Below, in pieces: positions 1 to 10,518 of a stretch of 64,000 bases of DNA (the stretch's first letter is position 1; every line of letters begins with the position of its first letter). Under the pieces are notes generated by a model. That model saw only the letters and a list, made by a program, of their open reading frames with translations. It did not search any database and was not told the origin of the DNA. Origin of the DNA: Pyropia yezoensis (Eukaryota > Rhodophyta > Bangiophyceae > Bangiales > Bangiaceae); assembly GCA_009829735.1 (NCBI GenBank), contig CM020618.1:42608878-42672877 (forward strand). Direction: 5' to 3'. A program made the position numbers and the translations under genes.

Positions 1-350
1 CGGGGTCCACCAAGTCGCCCGTGGCGCTGCCCACAATGCCGTCCGAGCCGGCCAGCCACGGCCGGAGCGCGTCGGCGTTGGAAAAAACAATCAGCGCAAC
101 CGAGGTGAGGAAGGCGCCGACAATCAGAAACGGGCGGCGCCTCGCCAACGACAAGGTGCACGCATCGCTCGCAACGCCCGCAATCGGCTGCAAAAAAGAG
201 GCCCGACAGAGGTCCGGCCAGCCACGCCAGCGACGCGTGACGCTTATCGACGCCGAGCAGCTGGAGGGTGGAGGAGCCCCGGTTGATCTGCACCGAGTAG
301 CAGCACTGGACGCTGAGCATGGCGGACGTGAGGTTGATCAGCCGCCACCG
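1..350 (-). CDS. GPH/sucrose-type transporter, partial exon with frameshift
   Basis: Read on the minus strand from 350 downwards, the sequence encodes a membrane-transporter segment. A first stretch contains LAWLAGPLSGLF, followed one frame over by QPIAGVASDACTL and ARRRPFLIVGAF. The pattern 'WL-GP-SGL--QP--G--SD-C-----RRRPF' is the hallmark of transmembrane helices 2-3 of the glycoside-pentoside-hexuronide (GPH) family, which includes plant sucrose-H+ symporters and SLC45 carriers. A frame change occurs in a six-A run at 192-197; five bases would keep the frame, so this is a sequencing error or a real lesion. An in-frame TAG at 351-353 directly precedes the homology, and the bases there (ATTTAG before CGG) could be a 3' splice site, so this is probably an internal exon. 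The gene continues beyond base 1. The substrate cannot be told. Confidence 0.65.
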
Positions 351-1525
351 CTAAATGCCCGGATCCGCCACCCGCCGGCCGGGCTTGAGCGGCGCCCCAT
401 CACTGTCGCGCGTCACCGGCGAGCCGGGGTCGTACCAGGAGAGCGTCGAGGCGGTGGGATTACCGAAGGCTTGGCTAGCCCCGGGGCCGCCGCCTCCATA
501 GCAAACGCCGCTGTCCCCGCCCTTCACCGCCCAGTGCCGGGGGGAGCACGGAGGAGAGGGGGGGGAATGAAGGGAAGGGGGGCTGTGAGAGGGGGGGTGG
601 CCAAAAGCGAAAACCAATAATGCTCAGTGAGGCGATGCCCAGGAGCGGGGGGGCGCGGGGGGGGGGAGGGGCAGCGCGACAGCTGCTGGCTCACTCGCGG
701 GTCAAGGGTCCAGGCAGCCGTGGGCGGCTGGCCCTGCAAGAATTAAACTCGTGATATCGCGTGAATCGTACGATAGCTGGAGGGAGTCGGGATGCCTAAA
801 ATACGCAGACTTTATCGCATGACTAAAGCAAGAGAACACACACAAGCAGTGGGGAGAACCCCAAAGCACAGACAAGCCAAAGGGCGCCCGACAGGCTGCG
901 CGCAACAAAGCGCGGGGAGGAGAGAGGCGCGGGGCAAGCCAAAGAACGCTGCCGGCCGGGGGCGGGGCGGCCTCGGTCCTACCGGTGGCCCCCAAGTAGT
1001 GAGGGGCGCCGGCAGGCCGGTGCGGCGGGCGCGGTGGGATGACACCCGCCCGCCGGGAAGACGCCACGGCACTGCGATGGCGGCAGGGGCACAGCTGCCA
1101 CCAGGCCGCGAGCGCCAGACGAGAAAGGAGGGGGCACGCCCAGTTAAGGCCTGCTTTACGGGTCGGATGCTTTACACAGCTTTCAACTTATGTGGCGCCC
1201 GCACAGTGGCTCAGACTTGATTCGCGACCATATATCTTGGCCAATCTGTCGCCAATTGTCGCCACGCCCAGGGCACACTCTGGAGCGCGGTTGCCGACAG
1301 ACCACACCAAGGGTTTTTGATTTGTCGTCGAATTGATCTTCAGTGCACGCGGTGGCGCCTTCCGCCGCCTGCCCTCGCCGTTCCCACCGGTGGTGCACCA
1401 CCCCTCACCTGTCCCATCCTTTTATACCGACCTTGTGCCCCTCCATGAAGCCATCCCAGCAGTACAGCGCAAGCAACTGTGTGAACTGCTTCCCTTCCCT
1501 TCCGCGGAGCTACCCGTTCTATCCA
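351..1525. other. No recognisable gene; G/C-rich spacer
   Basis: This stretch holds long G runs (about 540-680) and no open frame with recognisable similarity. It may contain the upstream exon(s) of the transporter on the minus strand and the 5' flank of the transposase-like gene on the plus strand. I could not support either. Confidence 0.4.
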
Positions 1526-1717
1526 ATGGCGGATGCCGGCGCGATAGGTGCGGACCTCACCAAGGAGCAGGCTGCGCACGGTGCAATGTGCGTTGTGGGC
1601 AGAAGCTTCTCACGTGGGAGCCTGGACCAATGCGTGAATTGTACTACCACTTTTTGAGTGACTGCACAGTGACTGACGTACCCTTTCCGCTCTGGTGTCG
1701 CGTATCTTTCTTTTTTT

Positions 1718-3738
1718 ATGTCCCCCCTCCCCCCCCCCCCTAGTGATGATGCTATAAACGATGTTTTTCCCAACAGGAGCTTGGCCTTTGGCTGCTGTCG
1801 CTGCCTCAAACGGTTTTTAAAGCCGGGTGCCGCGTTGGCGGCCTGGCGCTCGACGGCCGGTGCAGGATCATCTCCGGCGGTGCTGGCGGTCGCGCGGCTG
1901 CCCGAGTTGAACAGCAAACAGGCGGCCGGAGTGACGGAGTCCGGCGTCCCCGCCGGCGTGTGCGAGCCGTGCTACACTCGGCACAGGCGCGCGTACGGCG
2001 CCAGCCCTGCGGCTCCGGGAGGGTCTTCGGGAGCTGTTGGAGAGCTTCCCATCCCCCAGGGCCTCGCGCTGGACGCGAGCGCGGTGGCCGCGCTGCGCGC
2101 CAGAGTGCGTGACGCTGAGCAGCAAGCCACAGGCGTCGGGCGAGAGCTTCAAAACGCGCTCCGCCAGCTGCGAGACGCCGCTACCGACCAATGTGCGCCC
2201 GAGGCGAACGGCACGACCGCACCCAACATCTCCCAACTACTACCGCCAAGTATAAAGGACTTCCGCGATGCACTTATTGGTGGCAAGTACGCTGAGGATC
2301 CGGGCAAGATCTACTTTATGGAAACTGCAGCGCCTATCCTGCTGGATCTAACTCCATCCGAGATTGTCACCAAGCACTCCAACGGCGAGCCGTGCAAGTA
2401 CGTCAAAGTCGCCGTTCCGCGCAAGGAAGATGTGCAGCCACGGCAGTCCAAGAGACGTCGTGCGGACGTTGAAGGCCTTCTCGGAGTGGGCGTGACTCAG
2501 CGCCCCTATGCCGCTGGGTCAGAGCAGACGGCGAGCGCTCCCGCCAGCGCCAGGGGGGGTGCACGAACCGGTGCGTGCCCTGCCGCTGTGCCAGTCGAGG
2601 CACAGGTTGGTTTGATTGCCTCCGCGGGCGTCAAGGCGACGCAGTTCAACAAGCTGCGGCTGGGCTTTGGCGGCTCGCGGAGCCCGATGGCGAGCAACCC
2701 AGACTTGCGCGCAGCCCGCATGCGCCTGGCGGCCGCGGAGGCGAAGAAGGTCGCCGTGACCAGCACCGGAGCGCACCTATCCTCTGTGAGACTGGCCATC
2801 CAAGAGGCGGTGGATGCCTTGGCGGCCTCCGGCCTCTTCATCGACCGGCTCCTCCGCGGCCCAGACGGAAAGGAGTACGCCCAGACGGACGCGTACACCC
2901 CGCCGGCCGCAGCGGACGAGGAGCTGTGGGCTGCCAGCCCGCCCGTCCACGTCAAGGACATCCACGTCTCCATTGGTGTGGACAAGGGCGGGTCGCCGAG
3001 CTCGGTTAAGATTGTTGCTGGAATTATCAACCAGAAACGTCCAAATTGGATTTCCAATACGATTTTGGTGGCCGTGTGCCCTGCGGCGAAGGACAAGCAT
3101 GCGCAGCTCACGGCCATGCTGGCGGAGCACCTTCTGCAGCTGCGGCAGCAGGTGCGTCAAGGTATTGTCGTGGCGGGCACGCGGCGGGCAGTCCGTCTTT
3201 TCGCCTCCGGCGACTACGAGGCGTTATGCGCCATCCGCGGCCGCAAGGGGCCGAATGCCAGTATGCCGTGCTTGTTGTGTTACAGCACGAGGGCGCCGAG
3301 TGCCGCCCAGGCCGCTCTGGACGCCCAGTTCGGCAAGCTGCAGGATCTTCAAGGGGTGCGGTTGCTGCGTACGGCCGCACACTTGCGCGCAATGCACGCC
3401 ACGCACTCGAGCGGCAGCGACGGGGCGCTCGTCCTTGCCGTGCACCGGTCGATTGCGCAGCGGCCGCTGATTGGTACTGATCCGCGTCAAGTGGTTCCAA
3501 TTCTATTGCACATCCTCTTGGGAGTTACGATTCGACTTCTGCGATTGGCGATTGACATCGTCATCCTCTGTAAGTCGCCGGCGATCGGGCGAGTTTATGC
3601 GGACGAATTGGCGGTCGAACTACGATTGGCTGTTCGTGTCGAGCCGACGCCCTACGACGGCGGCGTCTTCATCGGGCGTGACTGCCACGCCATCGCCGAG
3701 AAGAGCGACGTGGTCTGTGCGACGCTTGCGCCCCTCGT
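1718..3738 (+). pseudogene. DDE transposase-like ORF, 5' part, split by element A
   Basis: The open frame runs from ATG 1718 to the insertion point of element A at 3738 and resumes at 41815. The N-terminal part has two CxxC pairs (CCRC, CEPC), a likely zinc ribbon. The central part has VDKGG, then SGDYEALC and a second zinc-like PCLLC. The part beyond the insertion has PKLHALWCHAPDF and GLYGEQGIEAWH. The order DKGG, GDYE-LC, P-LC, PKLH and EQG-E is one I know from large uncharacterised transposon-like proteins in animals and algae. The two Asp and the Glu are candidate DDE residues. The true 5' end is unclear: good splice acceptors end at 1743 (C-run then TAG) and about 1774 (TTTCCCAACAG), and an upstream exon could start at ATG 1526. 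It is disrupted now, but the frame is otherwise open, so the split is recent. Confidence 0.6.
3734..3738 (+). repeat. Target-site duplication of element A, left copy
   Basis: CTCGT immediately precedes the TGTAGC end of the left LTR and recurs at 41815-41819 just after the right LTR. A 5-bp duplication is usual for Ty3/gypsy integrases. Confidence 0.9.
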
Positions 3739-4145
3739 TGTAGCATATCCGCCCCTTGTACCGAATTTCGGTATTTACTGGCTTGTAGCCCCCCTGACTG
3801 GTGGCCCCAGCCTTGTTGGCATGGGTCCGCTTGTGGCTCGCCCTTTGGGGGACTACTTTTGTTTTGTATTGTTTATCTGTCCTTGCCTTGGAGGGATCTT
3901 TTATATTGACTGCTATGCTCGTAGCGATCGGCCGTCCGGCCTCCGCTCGGTCGCTCGACCGGCATATTGTTTTCGCCCTTATCTGCGACGTGGGGACTCG
4001 CCGCTGCCTTCGGCCGGCTTGCTCCCCATCGAACGTCCAGGAGCTAAAGGTCTGTCTTCTTTGCCTCTACGGTAATAGCTTCCTCTTTGCCTTCCGGGCG
4101 CCGGTCGGTCCCATATCCTTTATATTGGGTAACACATATTCCACA
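3739..4145 (+). repeat. Element A 5' LTR
   Basis: The repeat starts TGTAGCATATCC and ends ATATTCCACA, and is repeated at 41408-41814. Differences seen include T/C near 3773, A/C near 3902 and C/T near 3978. It should contain promoter and polyadenylation signals; I see no single convincing TATA box. Confidence 0.9.
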
Positions 4146-4363
4146 TTGGTGGAGCAGCAGGGGATACTGCTCGTGTGCGGCGCTGCCGTACACTCGTACG
4201 TGTTCCTTGGTGCCTTGTGGCAGTTGTGTTGACGATCTCTTGATCGGGTGTTGCAGGGCGACATCACCGATCAGTGAAGGCTGGACGACGCCGGGCGTCG
4301 TGCCACGAGGACCTTTTGGTTGGCGACGCAGGGCGCGCCGACGCAAGTACGCCGGGTTGCGAT
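4146..4363 (+). promoter_or_regulatory. Element A primer-binding site and gag leader
   Basis: TGGTGGAGCAGCAG at 4147-4160 starts one base after the LTR, as expected for a tRNA primer-binding site (TGG pairs with the tRNA CCA end). The same 14 bases follow the 5' LTRs of B, C and D. The remaining ~200 bases to the first gag ATG are leader. Confidence 0.8.
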
Positions 4364-6109
4364 ATGGCTTCGGGAGCCCCTGATGGCGCTCGGCGCTCGA
4401 AGGGTAAGGGGATTGCCCTGCCTTCGGGTTACACGCCACCAGGCGGAGGGAGCGGAACAAGCCGCCGTCCGGCACCCGAGGTTACCCCCCCCAACCCCGA
4501 CGCGGAGGATATTCCTAACTCCAAGTTGGAGAGCTTGAAGGCGGTGGTGGAGGCACTTCGTGACCGTCTTGAGGCCCAAGAGGCCGCCAACAAGGAGTTG
4601 GAGAAGTCTAACACCAAACTGGTGACCACTCTTGAGGAGCTGAGAAAGCCACCCTCAAATGAGGCGTTTCGTCAACGGACGACGTCGAACCGACAGCCGG
4701 TGGGCAAGATGACCCGGGGACCTGCTCAAGGGGCGTCCCACGCCAGCCTGCCTATTGGCAATCTTCAGATGAAGAACCGTCGGATCCGCGCGTTGGAGCG
4801 CCAAGTCGAAGACCTAAAGGTCAGGGTCTCGACTAAGCGTTCGAACGCCCGGGAGGGAGGCGCATCATCCGCTGATGATGGGATGTCATCCGACAACTCG
4901 TCGTCCTCGTCTTCCTCGTCTTCGGACGAAACCTATGACGGTCGTTGGGACCCTTCCCCACCGTCAAGCCCGACCTCATCGAGCAGTGATTCCGTTACGG
5001 AAAGTTCGGACGCTCACCGTCGACGTGCGCGTCGTTTCCGGCGCCGACCGGCGCCGGCAGCTGAACTCACGGAGTTGGGTGACCGCAAGTTGGTCATTCG
5101 ACCCGGCAACAGTCGCTTTAAGTCACTCTTGGACTACAGGACCTACTTCCTTCTCCGACGGAGCACCAAGTATACACCATCGATGGTGAAAGATGCTAGC
5201 AAGATGAACAAGCGCCTAGACGGGGCGTTCCAGGGTCAAGAGACCTTTAACGGTGGCGACCCCCTCGGTGTTTTCACCTTCCTCACCACCTTTCGCAGAG
5301 CTTGCGACGCGGCAGGGCTGACCCACGGCCGGGCGTTCCCCTTGATCGCCTTCCGGCTGGCGGGAGCCGCCAAGCGCGCATTCGCCAGCGCGGCCAACAC
5401 GGTTGTCAGTGGCAAGCACTACGAGCTCACCACCTATGGTGAAGGAGTCAACTGGCTTCTCAAGAAGTACGCAACTCATGCCGGTTTGGCAACGGCCTAC
5501 CACGACATCATTACGATGAATCAAGCGGACACAGAGGTCCCGCGCGTGTTTGCCTCCCGCGTGGAGGCGGCGTGCGATCGCCTCTGTGGCCTGTTCTCCG
5601 CCCAAGACGTGAAGGATGTCTTCATCAACGGTCTTTCAGACCTCATCAAACCAAACGTCCGTGTTCTGGACAGTCAGTTCCCTGATCGCCCAATGGCGGA
5701 CACAGTGGCAGCTGCCCAAGGGTTTTGGGAAGGCGCCACGCGCCTGCGGCAGTCCATCAAGGCCAGCCGGCCAGCCATGATCAAGGTTAGTCAAATCGAC
5801 TCTACCCCTGAGCCCCCAGCGCGCACGGTCGATCGACCATTCGACCCCATTAGGGCTGTCCGCACGGACACGCCCAACCCGCGAGCGAACGACATCTGTT
5901 ACAACTGTAACGAGCGCGGACACTTTGCCTCTCGATGCCCTAAGCCCCGTCGTGAACGACGTCAGGCACGAGTGATGGCACTCATTGACGACTCGGTCCG
6001 CAAGCAGATCAATGCGATCGTCGAGAACGAAGTCCTGCCGGACTCGGACGACGACGACGTCGAAAGCAACGACGCCGGCGACGGCAAGGCCGACTCGAAA
6101 AACGAGTAA
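4364..6109 (+). CDS. gag: Element A Gag polyprotein
   Basis: This is the structural polyprotein that should form the virus-like particle and package element RNA. I chose ATG 4364 because the open frame further upstream begins only with a GTG. The N-terminal region is a charged coiled coil (about residues 55-110: LESLKAVVEALRDRLEAQ). It is followed by a Ser/Asp-rich linker and an Arg-rich patch, and then a capsid-like helical region with GDPLGVFTFLTTFRRACD. A CCHC zinc knuckle (CYNCNERGHFASRC) lies near the C terminus, followed by a very acidic tail. The TAA stop at 6107-6109 sits six bases beyond a slippery-site candidate. Pol is in the -1 frame and open across the stop, so Gag-Pol is probably made by frameshifting. 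Confidence 0.85.
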   Translation: MASGAPDGARRSKGKGIALPSGYTPPGGGSGTSRRPAPEVTPPNPDAEDIPNSKLESLKAVVEALRDRLEAQEAANKELEKSNTKLVTTLEELRKPPSNEAFRQRTTSNRQPVGKMTRGPAQGASHASLPIGNLQMKNRRIRALERQVEDLKVRVSTKRSNAREGGASSADDGMSSDNSSSSSSSSSDETYDGRWDPSPPSSPTSSSSDSVTESSDAHRRRARRFRRRPAPAAELTELGDRKLVIRPGNSRFKSLLDYRTYFLLRRSTKYTPSMVKDASKMNKRLDGAFQGQETFNGGDPLGVFTFLTTFRRACDAAGLTHGRAFPLIAFRLAGAAKRAFASAANTVVSGKHYELTTYGEGVNWLLKKYATHAGLATAYHDIITMNQADTEVPRVFASRVEAACDRLCGLFSAQDVKDVFINGLSDLIKPNVRVLDSQFPDRPMADTVAAAQGFWEGATRLRQSIKASRPAMIKVSQIDSTPEPPARTVDRPFDPIRAVRTDTPNPRANDICYNCNERGHFASRCPKPRRERRQARVMALIDDSVRKQINAIVENEVLPDSDDDDVESNDAGDGKADSKNE

Positions 6110-6138
6110 GTCGAGGACCACCGGGCAGTCTCCCCGAC
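6097..6138 (+). promoter_or_regulatory. Candidate -1 ribosomal frameshift signal, element A
   Basis: GAAAAAC (6097-6103) lies in the gag frame as ..G AAA AAC, followed by GAG TAA. After a 6-base spacer, a possible stem begins at 6110 (GTCG, mismatch, GGA) pairing with TCC and CGAC ending at 6138. The heptamer is not a perfect X XXY YYZ because X is G and the next bases are A. Homologous positions in B/C and D carry the canonical GGGAAAC. Confidence 0.5.
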
Positions 6139-9100
6139 GCACCCTTGCCTGCCCGACAAGATAGACCTAAGGTCACCAAGATACTGAGCAAAGCTCATCG
6201 ACATTATGAAATCGCCGCCTGTATAGGCACGGAGCTCGCGAACACGCGGAGTATGAGACCCATCCTCGATACCGGAGCTGGCGTCAACCTCATCCGGCCG
6301 GATGTTCTACCGCCACATTGGCGCGACTACGCCGACACGTTAACCAGTGCACCGCACATTGTTGATGCCAACGGGCAAACAATCAAGGCTCTCCAAGCCA
6401 TCCACTTGTTCATCGACACCGGAGGGGTTCAAGCCTTTGAACGATTTTACGTTACGCCCAACCTGTCGGTCAAGTGCATACTCGGGACCGAGTTCATCGA
6501 TAAGCACATCGAGGCAATCCTGCCCGCCCGCAAACGTATCGTTTGGCAAGGTGCTGAAAACCATTCGATCGGCCACTCCCCAATCCTGAGCATCCGTCAA
6601 GACGACGTCATGGAGCCCCAATGGGCCGGGGGGTCGACCAAGGTCCGTGCTTGCAAACAAACGCGCCTCAAGGGCAAGACCGAGGAATGGATTATCGTCG
6701 GATGTGACACGCCGGGACTGGTTACTCTTCAACCAAACGCACGATTGTGCCGACACAAGACCATGGCAGTCGCCCGCGGACTCGCCACCAACAAACCTGA
6801 CGAACCATTTCTGGTTAAGGTATGCAACTTCGGGCCAGACACGGCCATCCTGCGAAAGGGCTGCGTCCTCGCGTTTGCCGAGCCCCACCTCGGGCAAGTC
6901 CTCGCCGCCCCGACGGAGGATACGGGGTCAACCGACCCAGAGACCGAACAGCCCAAACCGTCACTTGACGACATCAACCTCGACGGGGCTCCCCAACATT
7001 TGCACGCGCAAATTAAGTCGATGTTGGCCAAGCATGGCAAGATGTGGGACGGGACCCTCGGGGTCATACACGCTACAGAGCACGCCATCGTCACCCCACC
7101 TGGGGTTGCCCCTATAAGGGCGCAGCCCTATCGAACCGGTGCGTTCAAACGGGCGATCATCGTCGATCAAATCAACAAGATGTTGAAGCTCAAGGTTATT
7201 AAACCAAGTCACAGTGACTGGGCCAGTCCGGTCGTCATCGTACCGAAGAAAAATGGGAAGGCCCGGTTTTGTGTCGATTATCGACGGTTGAACAGCATCA
7301 CTAAGAAGGATGCGTACCCCCTCCCGCGTATGGAGGACTGTCTCGACTCCCTCGGAGACGCCAAAGTATTCACCTCTCTCGACTGTACCGCTGCGTACTG
7401 GCAAGTGCCATTGCGGCAGGAGGACCAAGAAAAAACGGCCTTCACAACGCACTATGGCATCTTCGACTGGACAACGATGCCATTCGGCTTGACCAATGCC
7501 CCGGCGACGTTTCAACGTGCCCTGGATATTATACTCTCCGGACTCAAGTGGCAAGTCTGCCTCGTCTACTTAGACGACGTCATCATCTTCTCGGCAACCG
7601 CCAAACAACACATCCATGATGTAGACAAGGTCCTTACCCGACTACGGGAGGCCGGCGTGACTCTCAATCTTGAGAAGTGCAAGTGGTTCTCCAACGAGGT
7701 GGAGTACCTCGGCCACAGCATAACGCCTGGTAAACTCCACGTTCTTAACAAGAACACCGACGCCCTGCGTCAAGCAACGTTCCCCAAGACCAAGACCCAA
7801 CCCAAGAGTTTTTTCGGCATGTGCAACGTCTATCGACGGTTCGTGGTAGACTTTACCAAGAGAGCCCGACCGCTAAACGCGTTGACCAAGAAAGACGTCC
7901 CACCGGACCTGTCCCCACCCTCGACCGAGGAGTTGGCGTCCTTTGAGGACCTCCGTGACGCCTTGGTGCACCCACCAATCTTGGCCTTGCCTAAGGCTGG
8001 GCGTGAGCTAACGCTCGATGTCGACGCAAGTGCGTATCAACTCGGCTGCACGTTACTCCAAACGGACGACGATGGAAAACCACAGCCACTCGGCTACTGG
8101 AGCCGCGCTCTTAACGCAGCGGAGCTCAACTACTCCACAACGGAGCAAGAATGCCTTGGCATTGTGTGGGCTGTCCTCAAGTTGAGGCACTTCCTAGAAG
8201 GACAACACTTCATAATCCGATCGGACCATCAAAGCCTTAGCTGGATAAACAGCACTGCCGACTCTAGCGGTCGGTTGATGAGATGGCGTATGCGTCTCGC
8301 AGAGTTTGACTTCGAACTGAAATACAAGCCAGGTGCTAGTCACCACCTGCCCGACTTCCTGTCCCGCGCGGACAATAACGCGATGAACGAAACGATCAAC
8401 GATAACATACCATGTCTAGCGGTGGCCCAGACGGCACACGGCGTCCAAACGGACAGGTACACAGGCACAACCGACCCCAAGCCTCTTGACTTCTATGAAG
8501 TCATTAACAAGCAACAATCGGATGATTTCTGCAAGTCGATCATCGACAGCGTCAACAACGGAGGACACAAGTCATTCTACCTTGACGACAACAACGCACT
8601 GCGTCGCAAAACTGTGTATGGAGACCAACTGGTCATCCCCAAGTCGCAACAAGATGTCATCTTGAAGCTCCAACACATGGCCACCACGGCCGCCCACCCG
8701 GGCATGAACAAGATGTACTTCACTATGAGAACAAAGTTCTACTGGCCATCCATGATATCGGATATCCACAAGACCATCACCAATTGCACCACTTGTGCAC
8801 AGAACCGGCTAGCGTTGCGTAAGCATACGACGCCTCTGACCCTGTTCCCGGCGTCAGAACCACTGACGGAACTGTCGATCGACATCCTCGGCCCCTTGCC
8901 AGCAAGCAAAAGCGGAAATCGATTCATCTTGGTCATTACGGACCGCTTTGCAAAGCTTACAAAGTGCATCGCACTCAAGACCATCACGGCCATCTCCGTC
9001 TCATCCGCTGTTATTGAACACTGGATAGCCTGCTATGGCCCACCGGACAAGATCTTGTCCGACCAAGGACCCCAGTTCATGTCAAACTTTTTCATCGCCG

Positions 9101-9864
9101 TGATGAAGGTACTCGGAGTCGAGACGGTGCGCACCACCGCGTACCACCCACAGACCAACGGTCAAGTCGAACGGTACAATCGTACGATTGCTACACAACT
9201 GCGTAACTACGTGACCGAGGACCCCAAGCGCTGGGACGAGCTTCTGCCCGTCCTGACTATGGCTTACAACAGCCAACCACATCGGTCCACTGGACTAGCG
9301 CCATTCGAGCTTGTCATCCCACGACGTGTCCCTAACCTGTCGGTTCGTAACTTGCCACCAGGCACGTCCATATCCCAAAGAGGGACCCTCAATGAGGGAT
9401 CGCCGCTCGCGAGAAAGCGCGAGTTCATGGCCCGACTGCGGCTGCAGATCCCGGCCGTCATCAAGGCCCTCGCCAAGACTCAACAACATTACAAACGTAA
9501 CTTCGATGCCCACGTTGGGACGCGCAATCGTAAGATCAAGATCGGCGACTATGTCTATACGACAAACCATCAACGAGCTAACAAGCTGCAGAGCAAGGCC
9601 GTCGGGCCATTCATGGTCGTCGACGCCGACGACTCTATCTTCGTCATTGACGTCGATGGTATCGAGAAACGCATCAACAGCGATCATGCCACTGCGGCAC
9701 CCCGGCCGGACAACTCCAATGAGTCCACACCACACCCACTACTCGATGGGTTTGACAAACCACGGCCGGAGCCAACCGTCCACGACGAATACGTCATCGA
9801 AAAACTCATGTCTCACCGACGGTCTGGAGATTCGTACGAATTCAAAGTCCGATGGTATGATTAG
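6103..9864 (+). CDS. pol: Element A Pol (protease, RT, RNase H, integrase, start of chromodomain)
   Basis: The frame is open across the gag stop and has no suitable early ATG (the first start-like codon is TTG 6145), so it is probably expressed by -1 frameshift. Domains, numbered from 6145: aspartic protease DTGAGVNLI near residue 43; reverse transcriptase with FCVDYRRL near 375 and YLDD near 474; RNase H with DVDAS near 626 and the TTEQECLGI and RSDHQSL motifs; integrase with a HHCC zinc domain near 850-905 (CTTCAQNR) and catalytic D, D and E in DILGPLP, SDQGPQF and NGQVERYN. The last residues begin a chromodomain (FKVRWYD) that is cut by TAG 9862-9864. Homology continues in frame after that stop. 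Integrase plus chromodomain places it among the chromoviruses. Confidence 0.9.
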   Translation, partial: RVSRGPPGSLPDAPLPARQDRPKVTKILSKAHRHYEIAACIGTELANTRSMRPILDTGAGVNLIRPDVLPPHWRDYADTLTSAPHIVDANGQTIKALQAIHLFIDTGGVQAFERFYVTPNLSVKCILGTEFIDKHIEAILPARKRIVWQGAENHSIGHSPILSIRQDDVMEPQWAGGSTKVRACKQTRLKGKTEEWIIVGCDTPGLVTLQPNARLCRHKTMAVARGLATNKPDEPFLVKVCNFGPDTAILRKGCVLAFAEPHLGQVLAAPTEDTGSTDPETEQPKPSLDDINLDGAPQHLHAQIKSMLAKHGKMWDGTLGVIHATEHAIVTPPGVAPIRAQPYRTGAFKRAIIVDQINKMLKLKVIKPSHSDWASPVVIVPKKNGKARFCVDYRRLNSITKKDAYPLPRMEDCLDSLGDAKVFTSLDCTAAYWQVPLRQEDQEKTAFTTHYGIFDWTTMPFGLTNAPATFQRALDIILSGLKWQVCLVYLDDVIIFSATAKQHIHDVDKVLTRLREAGVTLNLEKCKWFSNEVEYLGHSITPGKLHVLNKNTDALRQATFPKTKTQPKSFFGMCNVYRRFVVDFTKRARPLNALTKKDVPPDLSPPSTEELASFEDLRDALVHPPILALPKAGRELTLDVDASAYQLGCTLLQTDDDGKPQPLGYWSRALNAAELNYSTTEQECLGIVWAVLKLRHFLEGQHFIIRSDHQSLSWINSTADSSGRLMRWRMRLAEFDFELKYKPGASHHLPDFLSRADNNAMNETINDNIPCLAVAQTAHGVQTDRYTGTTDPKPLDFYEVINKQQSDDFCKSIIDSVNNGGHKSFYLDDNNALRRKTVYGDQLVIPKSQQDVILKLQHMATTAAHPGMNKMYFTMRTKFYWPSMISDIHKTITNCTTCAQNRLALRKHTTPLTLFPASEPLTELSIDILGPLPASKSGNRFILVITDRFAKLTKCIALKTITAISVSSAVIEHWIACYGPPDKILSDQGPQFMSNFFIAVMKVLGVETVRTTAYHPQTNGQVERYNRTIATQLRNYVTEDPKRWDELLPVLTMAYNSQPHRSTGLAPFELVIPRRVPNLSVRNLPPGTSISQRGTLNEGSPLARKREFMARLRLQIPAVIKALAKTQQHYKRNFDAHVGTRNRKIKIGDYVYTTNHQRANKLQSKAVGPFMVVDADDSIFVIDVDGIEKRINSDHATAAPRPDNSNESTPHPLLDGFDKPRPEPTVHDEYVIEKLMSHRRSGDSYEFKVRWYD

Positions 9865-10155
9865 ACCCCCCAGGACGACACGTGGGAACCAGTGGAAAAC
9901 TTGCCACATAACCTTGTCATTCGACATTTGCGATCCAAAAAGGTAGAAATACCTGGATACACGTGGCGGAGGCCACGAAAGCCAACCACCAAGGTTGCTC
10001 TGGCAACTGGACTTGTTGCCCTCACTGGCGCAGCCGCCGCTATTTGGCAACCACACATACTCGCGGTCTACGTCGACCCATGGGGGGTAGTACAGGCTAA
10101 TGTCCAATGGGACAACGCAGACCGCTCGGTCCAGGAAAACATCCCTGTGTACTAC
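9865..10155 (+). pseudogene. pol: Element A Pol continuation: rest of chromodomain and start of C-terminal tail
   Basis: In frame after the TAG, the sequence reads TPQDDTWEPVENLP, the second half of a chromodomain (DDTWEP is typical). About 75 further residues follow, including a hydrophobic stretch VALATGLVALTGAAAAIW. The frame is open to 10155, where element B is inserted. The rest of this tail lies at 29939-30358 on the minus strand, in phase once the 27421-30363 segment is flipped. The TAG is either a copy-specific mutation or a readthrough codon. Confidence 0.7.
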
Positions 10156-10518
10156 TGTAGCACAATAGGGATCCGTCGCACGTCCACTCTCAGGGAACAC
10201 TCACCAAGGGGGATCGGCACCAACGTCACCGGGAGGCCAAGGTTGCTGTCCTTGGAGCGCAAGCCACGGGACCAAGATGGGAGCCCAAATGGGAGGGGTT
10301 TGTTGTTCTGCCTTGGCCGGCGGTGGATTCGCCACCGGCCCCCTCGTTATAAACCCTCGGAGACACTACTAACTACCCTCCACCCCAAGATGCAAGTCCC
10401 TCTGGTCATACGTAACTTATAGATACCGTGACCAGTACGAACTATCAAATTGAAAGTTAAGGGTTAGAAGTAGCCCCCCTGATATTAGGGTCACAATACG
10501 GACAACCATATTGCTACA
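10156..10518 (-). repeat. Element B 3' LTR
   Basis: 363 bp; on the minus strand it begins TGTAGCAATATGG and ends TTGTGCTACA, with perfect short inverted ends. It matches the LTRs at 27058, 30364 and 40826. The adjoining element side (10519-10530) is, on the minus strand, the purine run AAGGGGGGGA, the plus-strand primer tract. Confidence 0.95.
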
